A stretch of DNA of 36,116 nt, taken from assembly GCA_913060565.1 (NCBI GenBank), contig CAJXRU010000031.1:1-36116 (forward strand), in the 5' to 3' direction. The stretch comes from an uncultured Gammaproteobacteria bacterium (GTDB lineage Bacteria; Pseudomonadota; Gammaproteobacteria; Enterobacterales; Psychrobiaceae). The notes under the pieces are model-generated. The model saw only the letters and a list, made by a program, of their open reading frames with translations, ran no database searches and had not been told where the DNA came from. The position numbers were made by a program, and so were the translations under genes. Of this stretch, positions 16,048 to 24,844 are shown piece by piece (position 1 is the stretch's first letter; each line of letters opens with the position of its first letter).

Positions 16048-19000
16048 TTAATAAACCTCTATTTCATAAAGTTTGATCCAATCATTACTTTGCAGTCTGA
16101 TTTTTGATGTTTCTACAACATCAAATACCTTATCAACAGCCGATTGCGTATTATTAGTCTCTTGTACTAAATCAATCCATGCCGTGCCATCCCAATACGT
16201 CAAACGATAATCTTCTAAAGGCAAATTATAGCCATTCCAGCCTGTCCAAAATTTAATTTGCGAGACCTGATGAGCTGCGCCTAAATCAACTTCGACGAAG
16301 TGAGGGCCATCAAATTCATTCGATATCCAACGACTGCTATTACTCTCTTTATCGCCGTCTACAGCATTTTCGCTGGCATAACTCGCGTTGTAATCACTGC
16401 TTGAGGTAACGTTTTTCCCCAAGGCAATATTCTGTTGTGTGCCAAATACTTCAACTTCATAAATTTTTGCCCATGAAGTGGTTGTTAGGCGGACCTTAGT
16501 CGTCTTTACACTATCAAACTGCTCTGAAACTTCAGCCGACGAATTATTGGCGTTTTCTTTAATTGTTAACCACTGTGCACCATCCCAATATGCCAACGTA
16601 TAGTTTTCTAACGGACTGTTATAGCCATTCCATCCCGTCCAAAACTTAATGCTATCTACGTTGTAAACACTAGGTAAAGCAATTTCCAGCCAATGACTCT
16701 CGCCGTTATCTTGCGATATCCAACGACTGCTGTTTGATGAATTATCCCCATCCACTGCGTTTTGCGCAGTGTAGGAAGCGTTATAATCATCACTTGAAAT
16801 AGCTGTTGTATTTTCAATCTTAGCCGCCGCTTCACTGAAAATAGCAATCTCATAGAGCTTGATCCAATCGTTGGACGATAATCTTATTTTCGACGTAAAA
16901 ACCGCTGCGAACTCCTCAGTTATAGCACTACTAGTATTTGAAGTTTTACTAACAATAGATTGCCATTCACTGCCATTCCAATATGACAAAGTATAGCTAC
17001 CTAGTGCGCCACTACCTTGAAATCCCGTTGAAAACTTGACCTCATTAACCTTCATTGCACTTTCTAAATCAACTTCAATGTAATGTAACGAAGAATCATT
17101 AGCTGACATCCAGCGACTGCTATCACTATTTTCATCACCATCAACGGCATTATTTCCGACGTAAGCATCGGAGTAGATTGAATCAACAGTCACAGGTTTA
17201 CCCAAGGCAACATTAACCGCTTTCTCAGTTAACGAGCCCACGTTAGGGCCACCAGCATTTACCTCTGTACCGCCACCTGAAACGCGATAATTATTGCCGG
17301 CAACCAGAGTGAAATCAATGCCTCCGCGTGTTGCAACAGACACAACATCAGTAATGGTTGCACCCGTTGTTAAATTGGTCACGACTAATTGTGAAATATC
17401 CCATCCCGTATTTTCAAGCGTTATGGTAGACACAACATCACTACCACCTTCTTGAGTTTCAAAGTGGCGATATTCATAAGATACGCTAGCAACATCATTT
17501 GGTTTAATTGGCCACACTTGTGCCGTCAGATGTGCCGCATTCTTGTGAATTACAACGCCTTTACCACCGATGAATACTGGCATTCTGGTCCCAGACTGAT
17601 CGTAATCAGCTAATATTCCCGGTCCTTGATAGGCGATGCTTGTATTGCTATCAATCCAATAACCTGTGGGTAAATAGACATCTCGTAGCCCGCTGCCGTT
17701 ACTTGAATTAAACACGGGTGCCGCCAGCATCGACTCATCAATAAGCCATTGCCACATACTGCTGTTATCTAAATTGTAGGTCTCGCTATCTGCTGGAAAA
17801 GCAATTGGCATTGGTGTTGCGGTATATGGATACCCCGTTTTATATGCCTTTAGCGCCGCACTATAGATATAAGGGCGATACTTTTCGTGCCAATCTGCTG
17901 CTGCTTTTATATTAGCGGCAGTGCTTAATGACCAAGGATTTGCACCAAATGACATACTAGCGGTTAGCGCTGCAAGCTTAGCGTGACGTTCCATATAGGT
18001 CGCATTTGATCCCTGATGATTACCAACGATATCAGTGTAAACATTCGGAGCGCCGCTGGCGGCATAAGAAAGAACTAACTGCGGGATCCGAGCTTGCTGA
18101 CCACTGGTATCATTTAAACGCTGAATACTTCCCGGACTACTAACATAAGCATTTCGAGCCATCACATAATCACCCCGCTCGTGCAGCGCAACCATTGGCG
18201 CGTTCCAGGCTCCAGGATGATAAATACCAGAGGTTAACATTGAGTCTTCTTTCCAGCCATCAACGCCCCAGAGAGCCGTTTTATCGCGATACCATTGAAC
18301 AGCAGCTTCGTTGCCTGCATCTAATAACTCAAAGTCTGTGTCCCACTGTGGAAAGATATTTGATGCACTTTCAAAATTAGAACCATCAGACTTTTTCGCA
18401 AAATAATTATGACTATTAGCCTGTGCGTGCTCAGGTGGTTCAACTAGCGGATCATAACAAGAGCCTTGACCACCATCAGTACTGCCACCAGAGAAATCAT
18501 TTGAGCCTTTACATTCGGTGAAGTTAGTACGTAAACCAAACATGATCTTAGCGCCTTTGCTTCGCACTGAATCGATAATATCTGGTATGCCATCGCCGTT
18601 AGCATCAGGGAATTTAGTTAGATTAAAGCGACCAAAGCTCGTTGTTGTGCCGCCATCTTCCCAAAATCCAGAGCCAATAACAGCCCAACTTAATGGGTAG
18701 TCGTAATTATCAACAAAGTTGGTAATGCTTGCACCGACAGTACTCGCATCGGTAGCATACTTTTGAAATGGCCACGCCTCCCAACCAATACCAAACATGC
18801 CATAAAGCGGTTTAACATCAGCATATCCTGCGGTTTGCTTAGCTAATGAGAACGACTGATAAATGTCTTTTGTCGAGCCAAAGAAATAATAGAAATGTTT
18901 ATTGGTGTTAACGTTATGGGTGCCCATCTCAGTGGCTGTATCATTGAGCGTAACTTTGTGGGGTACCGTAGAATTTTCTTCTGAGAGATGACGCTCGCCA

Positions 19001-19587
19001 ACTTGCGAGATGGCAACTTGCGCAAAGGCGCTGTTTGGCGCAATAGCGAATGTTGAAATAAATCGGTCATGGCCGCCATCATTACCGATTGTCTTATCAT
19101 TAAGGTTATTAAGATTACCAACTCGCCCGTCATCGCCTAAGCCATAAAATGGTCCAGTTACAGCCCCTAATCGCGCATAAATACTATGTGCACTGTTACT
19201 TACAGTTGGCTCTACACTTATTCGAACAGACTTACCCAGCGGGAATACTGTTACTAATGCCGTTGATTGATCTGAGAATGTAACATCAAACTGCACTTGT
19301 TCAGCGTTAGAGCTAGTCGCTTTATAAACCGCAGAAATGGCATTAGCGCCATTAAGCGTTAAACCAGAGATAGCGTGGCTTGGAGCAATCACGGAATTAT
19401 CAATATGGTTAAATGAATATTTAAACTGATTAAGCATAATATTCATGTGGTAAGTGTCATCACTAATGGTAACGGTGCTGCCATTGTTCACAACGGACGC
19501 GGCCCATGTACTGCACGGTATTGCCATTAACATTAGGATCGATAGTTTCTTACATAGATGATTCTTTACAACATTTTTATTCTTCAT
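16048..19587 (-). CDS. Secreted GH31 glycosidase with three C-terminal F5/8C (CBM32-like) domains
   Basis: 1179 aa from the ATG at 19587, which is preceded by AAAAGG; an upstream in-frame ATG is rejected because it would bury the signal peptide. Signal peptide about 1-30 (LSILMLMAIPCSTWA). An N-terminal beta-sandwich is followed by the GH31 barrel: GIGWEAWPF, then the nucleophile Asp448 in GVDGWKEDSM, and a probable acid/base Asp519 in VYTDIVGN. A C-terminal beta domain follows. Three related discoidin domains lie at about 790-920, 922-1050 and 1052-1179, sharing NAVDGD..SSRW. GH31 covers alpha-glucosidases, alpha-xylosidases and alpha-galactosidases. The gal operon next door favours alpha-galactosidase, but this is inference. 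A DANGDGIPD loop sits within the barrel (328-336). Confidence 0.85.
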   Translation of the reverse strand: MKNKNVVKNHLCKKLSILMLMAIPCSTWAASVVNNGSTVTISDDTYHMNIMLNQFKYSFNHIDNSVIAPSHAISGLTLNGANAISAVYKATSSNAEQVQFDVTFSDQSTALVTVFPLGKSVRISVEPTVSNSAHSIYARLGAVTGPFYGLGDDGRVGNLNNLNDKTIGNDGGHDRFISTFAIAPNSAFAQVAISQVGERHLSEENSTVPHKVTLNDTATEMGTHNVNTNKHFYYFFGSTKDIYQSFSLAKQTAGYADVKPLYGMFGIGWEAWPFQKYATDASTVGASITNFVDNYDYPLSWAVIGSGFWEDGGTTTSFGRFNLTKFPDANGDGIPDIIDSVRSKGAKIMFGLRTNFTECKGSNDFSGGSTDGGQGSCYDPLVEPPEHAQANSHNYFAKKSDGSNFESASNIFPQWDTDFELLDAGNEAAVQWYRDKTALWGVDGWKEDSMLTSGIYHPGAWNAPMVALHERGDYVMARNAYVSSPGSIQRLNDTSGQQARIPQLVLSYAASGAPNVYTDIVGNHQGSNATYMERHAKLAALTASMSFGANPWSLSTAANIKAAADWHEKYRPYIYSAALKAYKTGYPYTATPMPIAFPADSETYNLDNSSMWQWLIDESMLAAPVFNSSNGSGLRDVYLPTGYWIDSNTSIAYQGPGILADYDQSGTRMPVFIGGKGVVIHKNAAHLTAQVWPIKPNDVASVSYEYRHFETQEGGSDVVSTITLENTGWDISQLVVTNLTTGATITDVVSVATRGGIDFTLVAGNNYRVSGGGTEVNAGGPNVGSLTEKAVNVALGKPVTVDSIYSDAYVGNNAVDGDENSDSSRWMSANDSSLHYIEVDLESAMKVNEVKFSTGFQGSGALGSYTLSYWNGSEWQSIVSKTSNTSSAITEEFAAVFTSKIRLSSNDWIKLYEIAIFSEAAAKIENTTAISSDDYNASYTAQNAVDGDNSSNSSRWISQDNGESHWLEIALPSVYNVDSIKFWTGWNGYNSPLENYTLAYWDGAQWLTIKENANNSSAEVSEQFDSVKTTKVRLTTTSWAKIYEVEVFGTQQNIALGKNVTSSSDYNASYASENAVDGDKESNSSRWISNEFDGPHFVEVDLGAAHQVSQIKFWTGWNGYNLPLEDYRLTYWDGTAWIDLVQETNNTQSAVDKVFDVVETSKIRLQSNDWIKLYEIEVY
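16051..17218 (-). repeat. Three tandem F5/8C domain-coding repeats
   Basis: The 3' third of the GH31 gene encodes three consecutive domains of about 125 residues. Domains 2 and 3 share SSDYNASY-type starts, FWTGWNGYN and LTYWDG/LAYWDG. Domain 1 is more diverged (FSTGFQGSGALG). The pattern suggests an older duplication followed by a more recent one giving domains 2 and 3. Such domains bind galactose-type sugars or cell-surface glycans. Confidence 0.8.
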
Positions 19588-19647
19588 AACATAACCTTTT
19601 ATTATTTTGTTTTGGTATTGTCGTGACGATGGGTGAAAGTAAAAAAA

Positions 19648-19674
19648 ATCCCTACTCATATCATAAGTAGGGAT
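19648..19674 (-). terminator. Rho-independent terminator between the TonB receptor and GH31 genes
   Basis: Inverted repeat ATCCCTACT (19648-19656) and AGTAGGGAT (19666-19674) with a nine-base loop. On the minus strand the stem is followed directly by eight T residues. It sits 14 bases after the receptor stop and about 60 bases before the GH31 ATG. Partial read-through would set a lower level of the glycosidase than of the receptor, unless GH31 has its own promoter in the short gap. Confidence 0.82.
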
Positions 19675-19687
19675 CGAGAGAGATAGA

Positions 19688-22276
19688 TTAGAAGTTAGCT
19701 GATAAAGTCACCTTATAGCTGCGTCCAAACTCAACATTTCGCTGAATCGCTTCTTCAAACGCATTGAATTGTTCTTGACGGGTATCTAGTAAATTAGCCG
19801 CTTCAAAATTAATACTGATGTTCTCATTGATTTCCCAATTAGCCGTGGCAGACAGATCAGCGTAATCTTTAAAGTAAACCCCTGTACCTGTTGATGCTAA
19901 ACCTTGTAAATATTTGTCGCGCCAGTTATAGGCTAATCTGAAACCCACACCATCTGTTTCGTAATAAGCAACAAAGTTAATGTTATTTTCTGATAAACCA
20001 GGCATTGGCAAACCATTGCCAGAAGAATCTTCAAATGGGGTCTCACTGTCGATAAACGAATAAGTTGCCATCACACCAGTACCTTCGATAAAATCTAAGG
20101 GTTGTTGGTAAAGTAACTCAAGGCCTTTAATTTTTCCGCCTTCGCCGTTAATTGGCTCTTCAACAAATACTTCCTGATCAAATCCAGGTAAATCACGGGC
20201 AGTAATTTCACTGATAATGAACGATTCGACATCTTTGAAGAATACACCCGCTGAGAGAATTGCTGATTCGTCAAAGTACCATTCTGCTGAGAAATCTAAC
20301 TGGTTAATCACAAACGGGTTAAGCTCAGGGTTACCACCACTACCAGTGAAATCACCTTTTACTTGAACGCCACTATTTAGGTTGCCTGTGTTAGGGAATG
20401 TTAGCGTTTTTGCGCCGCCTAAGCGTAAAACTAGGTCGTCAGTTACGTCAAATTTAATAACCGCCGATGGTAAAAACTCAGTGTCATTAACCTTTACAAC
20501 ATAATCTGATTCGCTATTATCCGGCGAAACTAAAATTCCCTGCGACGTTAAATCACGGTTCACATAACGCACACCAAAATTACCAGAAATAGGAACATCG
20601 CCCCAATCGGAATCAAAATTAACTTGCGCATAAAGGGCTAAAATATCTTCTGATACAGTATAACCACGTGGTGCTTCATAACCTTCAGCACATTCAGCTT
20701 TTTGAGCGTCGTCGTAAAATTCGTTAAGTGTTTTACAGCCATCCCATGATTTGTCAGCAACTAGATAACTATTATTGATTGCCGGTGCATCGCCAGAGAA
20801 GAAGTCATTATTTGTGTGAAGCGTTGAAATATTTGGCAGGCCAGACAAAGGTAAGTTAGGACGAACATCACGATGCGTCGCTTTTTGCGTTGTCTCGGTT
20901 GAGTTATAACGCGTTCCTAAATCGACACTAGAGAAGAAATCATGATTAAAGTCTCTTGAAAAATCTAAGCGTGCTGCTTGATCTGATGTTTCCTGTACCG
21001 TTGTAAAATCAAAAATAATGGCAACATTTAAATCTTCAATTGCTGTTAAATCAGCATCACCAAAAGATAACGACGGCACATCACCAGCGGTCAGATCATA
21101 ACTTACATCAACTTTTTCCGCAGTTTGATATCGTATAAAGTCTTGCGCCATAATCGAATCTGATTCAGTACTCGACAGTTCACCTGAAATAGTCCATACA
21201 TCACCATACCAAGTGCCGCCAATCGCAGTACTGATAAATTTAGATTCAGCGTCAACATATTCAGTATTTGTTTGAACTGGACGATTAACGGTTGCTGCCG
21301 TTAAAACATTATTTTCAGAAATGGTCGCATTTTCATAACCACAACAGTTCCAAAAACCAGTCCAAAAGCGACTGCGATCAGATTCTACTTTTGAGTAAAA
21401 GCTATCAACATATAAGTCTAACTCGCTCGTTGGCTGCCATTGAATCATGCCGTTAACGCCAGTTTTATCACGTTTATCATTTATCTGCCAAAAACGCATA
21501 TCACGGTTAACAAGTACATTCTCTGTCGTACCTACCGTATCAAAACCATATCCTGAAAAAGTATTTAACCCATCTTCTTGAAATTCACGATCAGAAGTTG
21601 AGATCGCTAGTTGGATCCCCAACGTGTCATCATTAAAGGTGTTAGAGTACAAACCAGATAGCTCAACCCCCGTATCATCTGACAATTCACCATATGCACC
21701 ACTAATACTACCAACAATTTTTTGACCAGACTGATCAAGTGGCTTACGAGTCTTGATATTGACGACACCGCCCAATGCCCCTTCAATTTGACTCGCATTC
21801 GATAGTTTAGACACTTCTAGCCCTGACACTAAACTAGACGGAATCAATGAAAGTAAGCTGTAAGTTGAAGAGCCTAGAGTATCGGGCCCTTTGTCACCCC
21901 GTCCGCCCGCAGTCGTTACTTGACGCCCATTAACCAAAACAATATTTTGGGTTAAACCACGAATAGACACCGTGCTTCCTTCACCAATTCCTCGCTCTAA
22001 TTGCACACCAGATACGCGCTGAAGAGATTCTGCAACATTGGCATCTGGAAGCTTTCCCATATCATCAGCTGAAATAGCATCAACAAACTGGGAATCACCG
22101 CGCTTAGCTGCGACGGCTTTAGTTAACTGGCTTCGAATACCCGTAACTTCAATTGTTTCTACTTTCTTCTTAGCTTCTTTCTTGGTTTCTGCTGCATAAA
22201 CATTGGTAGTGCAGACCATAGATACAGCTAAGGCAACCATGCTTAAGTGGTGCTTGCCAGATACTTTATGTTTCAT
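19688..22276 (-). CDS. TonB-dependent outer-membrane receptor
   Basis: 862 aa. Signal peptide about 1-29 (SMVALAVSMVCTTNVYAAE), a Lys/Glu-rich linker, then a TonB-box-like VETIEVTGIRSQL. The plug domain follows with DAISADDMGKLPDANVAESL, RVSGVQLERGIGEGSTVSIRGL and NIVLVNGRQV. The beta-barrel ends in YKVTLSANF with the terminal Phe typical of outer-membrane insertion. This Alteromonadales-type subgroup usually imports oligosaccharides. With the GH31 gene 101 bases downstream and the gal operon nearby, an oligogalactoside substrate is likely (inference). SD AGGGGAA precedes the ATG. Confidence 0.9.
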   Translation of the reverse strand: MKHKVSGKHHLSMVALAVSMVCTTNVYAAETKKEAKKKVETIEVTGIRSQLTKAVAAKRGDSQFVDAISADDMGKLPDANVAESLQRVSGVQLERGIGEGSTVSIRGLTQNIVLVNGRQVTTAGGRGDKGPDTLGSSTYSLLSLIPSSLVSGLEVSKLSNASQIEGALGGVVNIKTRKPLDQSGQKIVGSISGAYGELSDDTGVELSGLYSNTFNDDTLGIQLAISTSDREFQEDGLNTFSGYGFDTVGTTENVLVNRDMRFWQINDKRDKTGVNGMIQWQPTSELDLYVDSFYSKVESDRSRFWTGFWNCCGYENATISENNVLTAATVNRPVQTNTEYVDAESKFISTAIGGTWYGDVWTISGELSSTESDSIMAQDFIRYQTAEKVDVSYDLTAGDVPSLSFGDADLTAIEDLNVAIIFDFTTVQETSDQAARLDFSRDFNHDFFSSVDLGTRYNSTETTQKATHRDVRPNLPLSGLPNISTLHTNNDFFSGDAPAINNSYLVADKSWDGCKTLNEFYDDAQKAECAEGYEAPRGYTVSEDILALYAQVNFDSDWGDVPISGNFGVRYVNRDLTSQGILVSPDNSESDYVVKVNDTEFLPSAVIKFDVTDDLVLRLGGAKTLTFPNTGNLNSGVQVKGDFTGSGGNPELNPFVINQLDFSAEWYFDESAILSAGVFFKDVESFIISEITARDLPGFDQEVFVEEPINGEGGKIKGLELLYQQPLDFIEGTGVMATYSFIDSETPFEDSSGNGLPMPGLSENNINFVAYYETDGVGFRLAYNWRDKYLQGLASTGTGVYFKDYADLSATANWEINENISINFEAANLLDTRQEQFNAFEEAIQRNVEFGRSYKVTLSANF

Positions 22277-22719
22277 AAATTCCCCTAGTTTTATTATTGC
22301 AGAATAAATTAGTTCTATATTAGATACAAATTATTCCGTCTTTCTATTTATCTGCACAATAAATTACCAGCACAAATCTATTATAGCAACACTTTAACAA
22401 TATAAAATATGGTCTATTTTTAACACGCACTCACAAAAATAGATAAAACAACTATTTTTCAATTACTTATTTAGTTCATAAAAAATACAACATAGAAATA
22501 ACATGCGACTTAGAACAAATTATCAAAACAACTATCGTTGCTATAATAGACCCACTAATATTCAGTGGTATTAAATTTCAATGTTAAAAGGGAAGTTTTC
22601 GGAGTGTGAAGTAGCAAAGTTGCCCCTTACTGACTCGTTATAAAAAAATATAGCCAGCTATCATTAAGATGACTGATATCCAATTCACGAAAAATATTTT
22701 GGAATATTTGATGAGTGGA

Positions 22720-22760
22720 GTGCACTTTGTTCTCAACAAAAATTAACAAGAACAAAGCAC
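22720..22760 (-). repeat. Imperfect stem-loop downstream of the ABC exporter
   Basis: CTTTGTTCT (22725-22733) pairs with AGAACAAAG (22749-22757). Outer GTGC/GCAC tetramers flank it with a small bulge. It lies just beyond the 18-bp inverted repeat and could be a second terminator-like hairpin for the minus-strand exporter transcript. Confidence 0.4.
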
Positions 22761-22772
22761 AAAGATAAAATC

Positions 22773-22839
22773 TAGTTGATTATTGGTGCTTTAAGCAACG
22801 AGACGACTGTTGATTTTAACTAGCACCAATAATCAACTA
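22773..22839 (-). repeat. Perfect 18-bp inverted repeat with 31-base loop after the ABC exporter gene
   Basis: TAGTTGATTATTGGTGCT (22773-22790) and its exact complement (22822-22839) enclose 31 bases. It starts 17 bases after the exporter stop. On the minus strand it is followed by GATTTTATCTTT, a weak T-run, so it may act as a terminator. The loop is unusually long for that. The arms lack the features of an integron attC site, and no flanking duplication marks a mobile element. Confidence 0.5.
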
Positions 22840-22856
22840 ATTTAGCGTAATGAACA

Positions 22857-24632
22857 TTACTCATCATTAGATTGTTGCAGCTCCCACAAGGCAGCGTACT
22901 CACCAGTTAATGACAATAGCTGTTGATGTGTTCCTTGTTCAGCGATAACACCATCTTTCATTACAATAATATTATCAGCATCGACAATTGTGGACAGCCG
23001 ATGAGCTATCACCAAGCTTGTATTATTGGCGGTGACGTCATTAATCGCTGCCATAATTTGTTGTTCGCTGTAGCTATCAAGCGAAGATGTGGCTTCGTCG
23101 AATACCAATACATGAGGGTTCTTCAAAATAGTTCGCGCAATGGCAACTCGCTGTTTTTCACCGCCAGATAATTTCAAGCCGCGCTCTCCCACGGTAGTTT
23201 GTTCTTTGTCGGGTAAACTACTAATAAACTCAGTTAAATGAGCGAGTTTGATGGCGTGAGCGACATCCTCATCGGTTGCATCAGGTCGTCCGTAGCGAAT
23301 ATTTTCAATCAGCGTTGTGTTAAATAACACGGTATCTTGTGGCACTATACCAATCGCTTGGCGCAATGAGTCCTGCGATACTTGTTTAATATCTTGTTCA
23401 TCAAGGCTAATAACACCACCATTAACTTCATAGAAACGATAAAGCAGTTTTACCAAAGTCGATTTACCACTACCGCTTGCACCAACCACGGCTACTTTTT
23501 GTCCCCGTTCAATGTTAAAGCTGATGCCTTTAATAATTGGACGATCTTCGTGATAAGAAAAATGAACATCATTAAACTGCACAGTGCCTTTGGTGACATC
23601 AAGTGATTGGGCACTTGATACATCAACAATAGATGGCTTTTTATCAAGCAGGCCAAACATCTGCTCTATATTAGCCAGAGAGCCTTTAATTTCTCGATAA
23701 ACAAACCCAAGAAAATTTAGTGGCATGAATATTTGCATGGTAAAAGCGTTGATTAAAACGAAATCACCAATGGTCATTATTCCTTGGCTTACCTGATAAG
23801 CCGCCATTCCCATCATTGATGTCATGGCAATGGCAATAATAAATGCTTGGCCGCCGTTAAGTGCAAAAAGCGATAATCTATTTTTACGTCTTGCCTGCTC
23901 CCACACTGCTAGTTGCTCATCATATGCATTCGCTTCATATCTTTCGTTGCCAAAATACTTAACCGTTTCGTAGTTAATGAGGCTATCAATAGCGCGGGTA
24001 TTAGATGTGGAGTCCGCTGCGTTTGCTTCTCGAATAAACTTAGTTCGCCAATGGGTGGCCTTAACGGAATAACTGACATAGCTAACAACTGCTGTCGCAA
24101 TAATCAGCGCGAAACTGTAGCCATAGTTGATGAGCAATATACCAATAACAAAACACAACTCAATCATAATGGGCACTATGTTAAACACCATAAAACGCAT
24201 AACAAAGCTTATACCGGTAATGCCACGTTCCATGTCGCGAGCAACACCGCCTGTTTGACGGTTAAGGTGATAATTCAAATCAAGGCGGTGTAAATGATTG
24301 AAAACTTCAAGACCAATACGGCGCATAGCGCGCTCGGTGACTCGCCCAAATAATGTGTCGCGCAGCTCACCAAACAATACTGAACTTAGTCGTAGTGCAC
24401 CATAGGCCAAGACTAACGCAATAGGCGCTGCGAGCATTTTTTGTTTACTATCAAGGTCATCAACAATATATTTCAGCACAAATGGCAAATAGACCGTGGC
24501 AACTTTTGCCATCACTAAACACAACACCGCCATTAAGACACGCCATTTATATTCGGCTAAATAAGGCGCAATACTTTTAAAAACGGCCCAATTAATGGTC
24601 TCTGGCACGTCAACTTGTTTCATTGAACGCAT
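22857..24632 (-). CDS. ABC exporter, Atm1/HMT1-type (ABCB7-like)
   Basis: 591 aa half-transporter with six membrane helices and one nucleotide-binding domain, working as a homodimer in the inner membrane. Walker A is GASGSGKS, signature LSGGEKQR, Walker B VLVFDEATSSLD, and the H-loop IAHRLSTI. The membrane part carries LNRQTGGVARDMERG and INYETVKYFGNE, both characteristic of the Atm1 group. That group exports glutathione-linked sulfur or heavy-metal compounds. All catalytic residues are present. GGAAG lies ahead of the ATG at 24632. It appears monocistronic. Confidence 0.87.
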   Translation of the reverse strand: MRSMKQVDVPETINWAVFKSIAPYLAEYKWRVLMAVLCLVMAKVATVYLPFVLKYIVDDLDSKQKMLAAPIALVLAYGALRLSSVLFGELRDTLFGRVTERAMRRIGLEVFNHLHRLDLNYHLNRQTGGVARDMERGITGISFVMRFMVFNIVPIMIELCFVIGILLINYGYSFALIIATAVVSYVSYSVKATHWRTKFIREANAADSTSNTRAIDSLINYETVKYFGNERYEANAYDEQLAVWEQARRKNRLSLFALNGGQAFIIAIAMTSMMGMAAYQVSQGIMTIGDFVLINAFTMQIFMPLNFLGFVYREIKGSLANIEQMFGLLDKKPSIVDVSSAQSLDVTKGTVQFNDVHFSYHEDRPIIKGISFNIERGQKVAVVGASGSGKSTLVKLLYRFYEVNGGVISLDEQDIKQVSQDSLRQAIGIVPQDTVLFNTTLIENIRYGRPDATDEDVAHAIKLAHLTEFISSLPDKEQTTVGERGLKLSGGEKQRVAIARTILKNPHVLVFDEATSSLDSYSEQQIMAAINDVTANNTSLVIAHRLSTIVDADNIIVMKDGVIAEQGTHQQLLSLTGEYAALWELQQSNDE

Positions 24633-24844
24633 GAAATGCTTCCATTGTTGAAAAACAATTAGTTTACGCAGCTACCACCACACTGTCAGTACGATTTTTA
24701 ATCACTGTTCAAATATATTCACACTCTTTAACAAAAAGTCTACAAAACAGTTAGCCAAAGGTGAGACATTCGGGACAAAGCTTGATAGCATCGAGACAGA
24801 AAAATTGGCACTAATAAGCCAATACAAGATAAAAAGGTTTAAGT

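Larger units (their letters stand above)
22277..22856. promoter_or_regulatory. 580-base intergenic region upstream of the TonB receptor gene
   Basis: No gene is seen. From the receptor side it holds a TATAAT-like -10 (22385-22380 on the minus strand) inside ATCTATTATAG. An AAAAATAG-N9-CTATTTTT repeat (22435-22459) comes next, then an inverted CTATAATAGA copy (22541-22550) that also looks like a plus-strand -10. Two stem-loops near the ABC exporter end are listed separately. No good -35 was found for the receptor gene. The stretch 22560-22720 shows no coding frame that I trust. Confidence 0.45.

Noticed and set aside
19588-19659. A 24-residue N-terminal extension of the GH31 protein from an upstream ATG.
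   Set aside because: It would place the signal peptide internally, and a good AAAAGG ribosome site precedes the later ATG at 19587.
22773-22839. The 18-bp inverted repeat as an integron attC site.
   Set aside because: The arms do not fit the GTTRRRY/RYYYAAC core-site pattern, and no integrase or cassette array is present.
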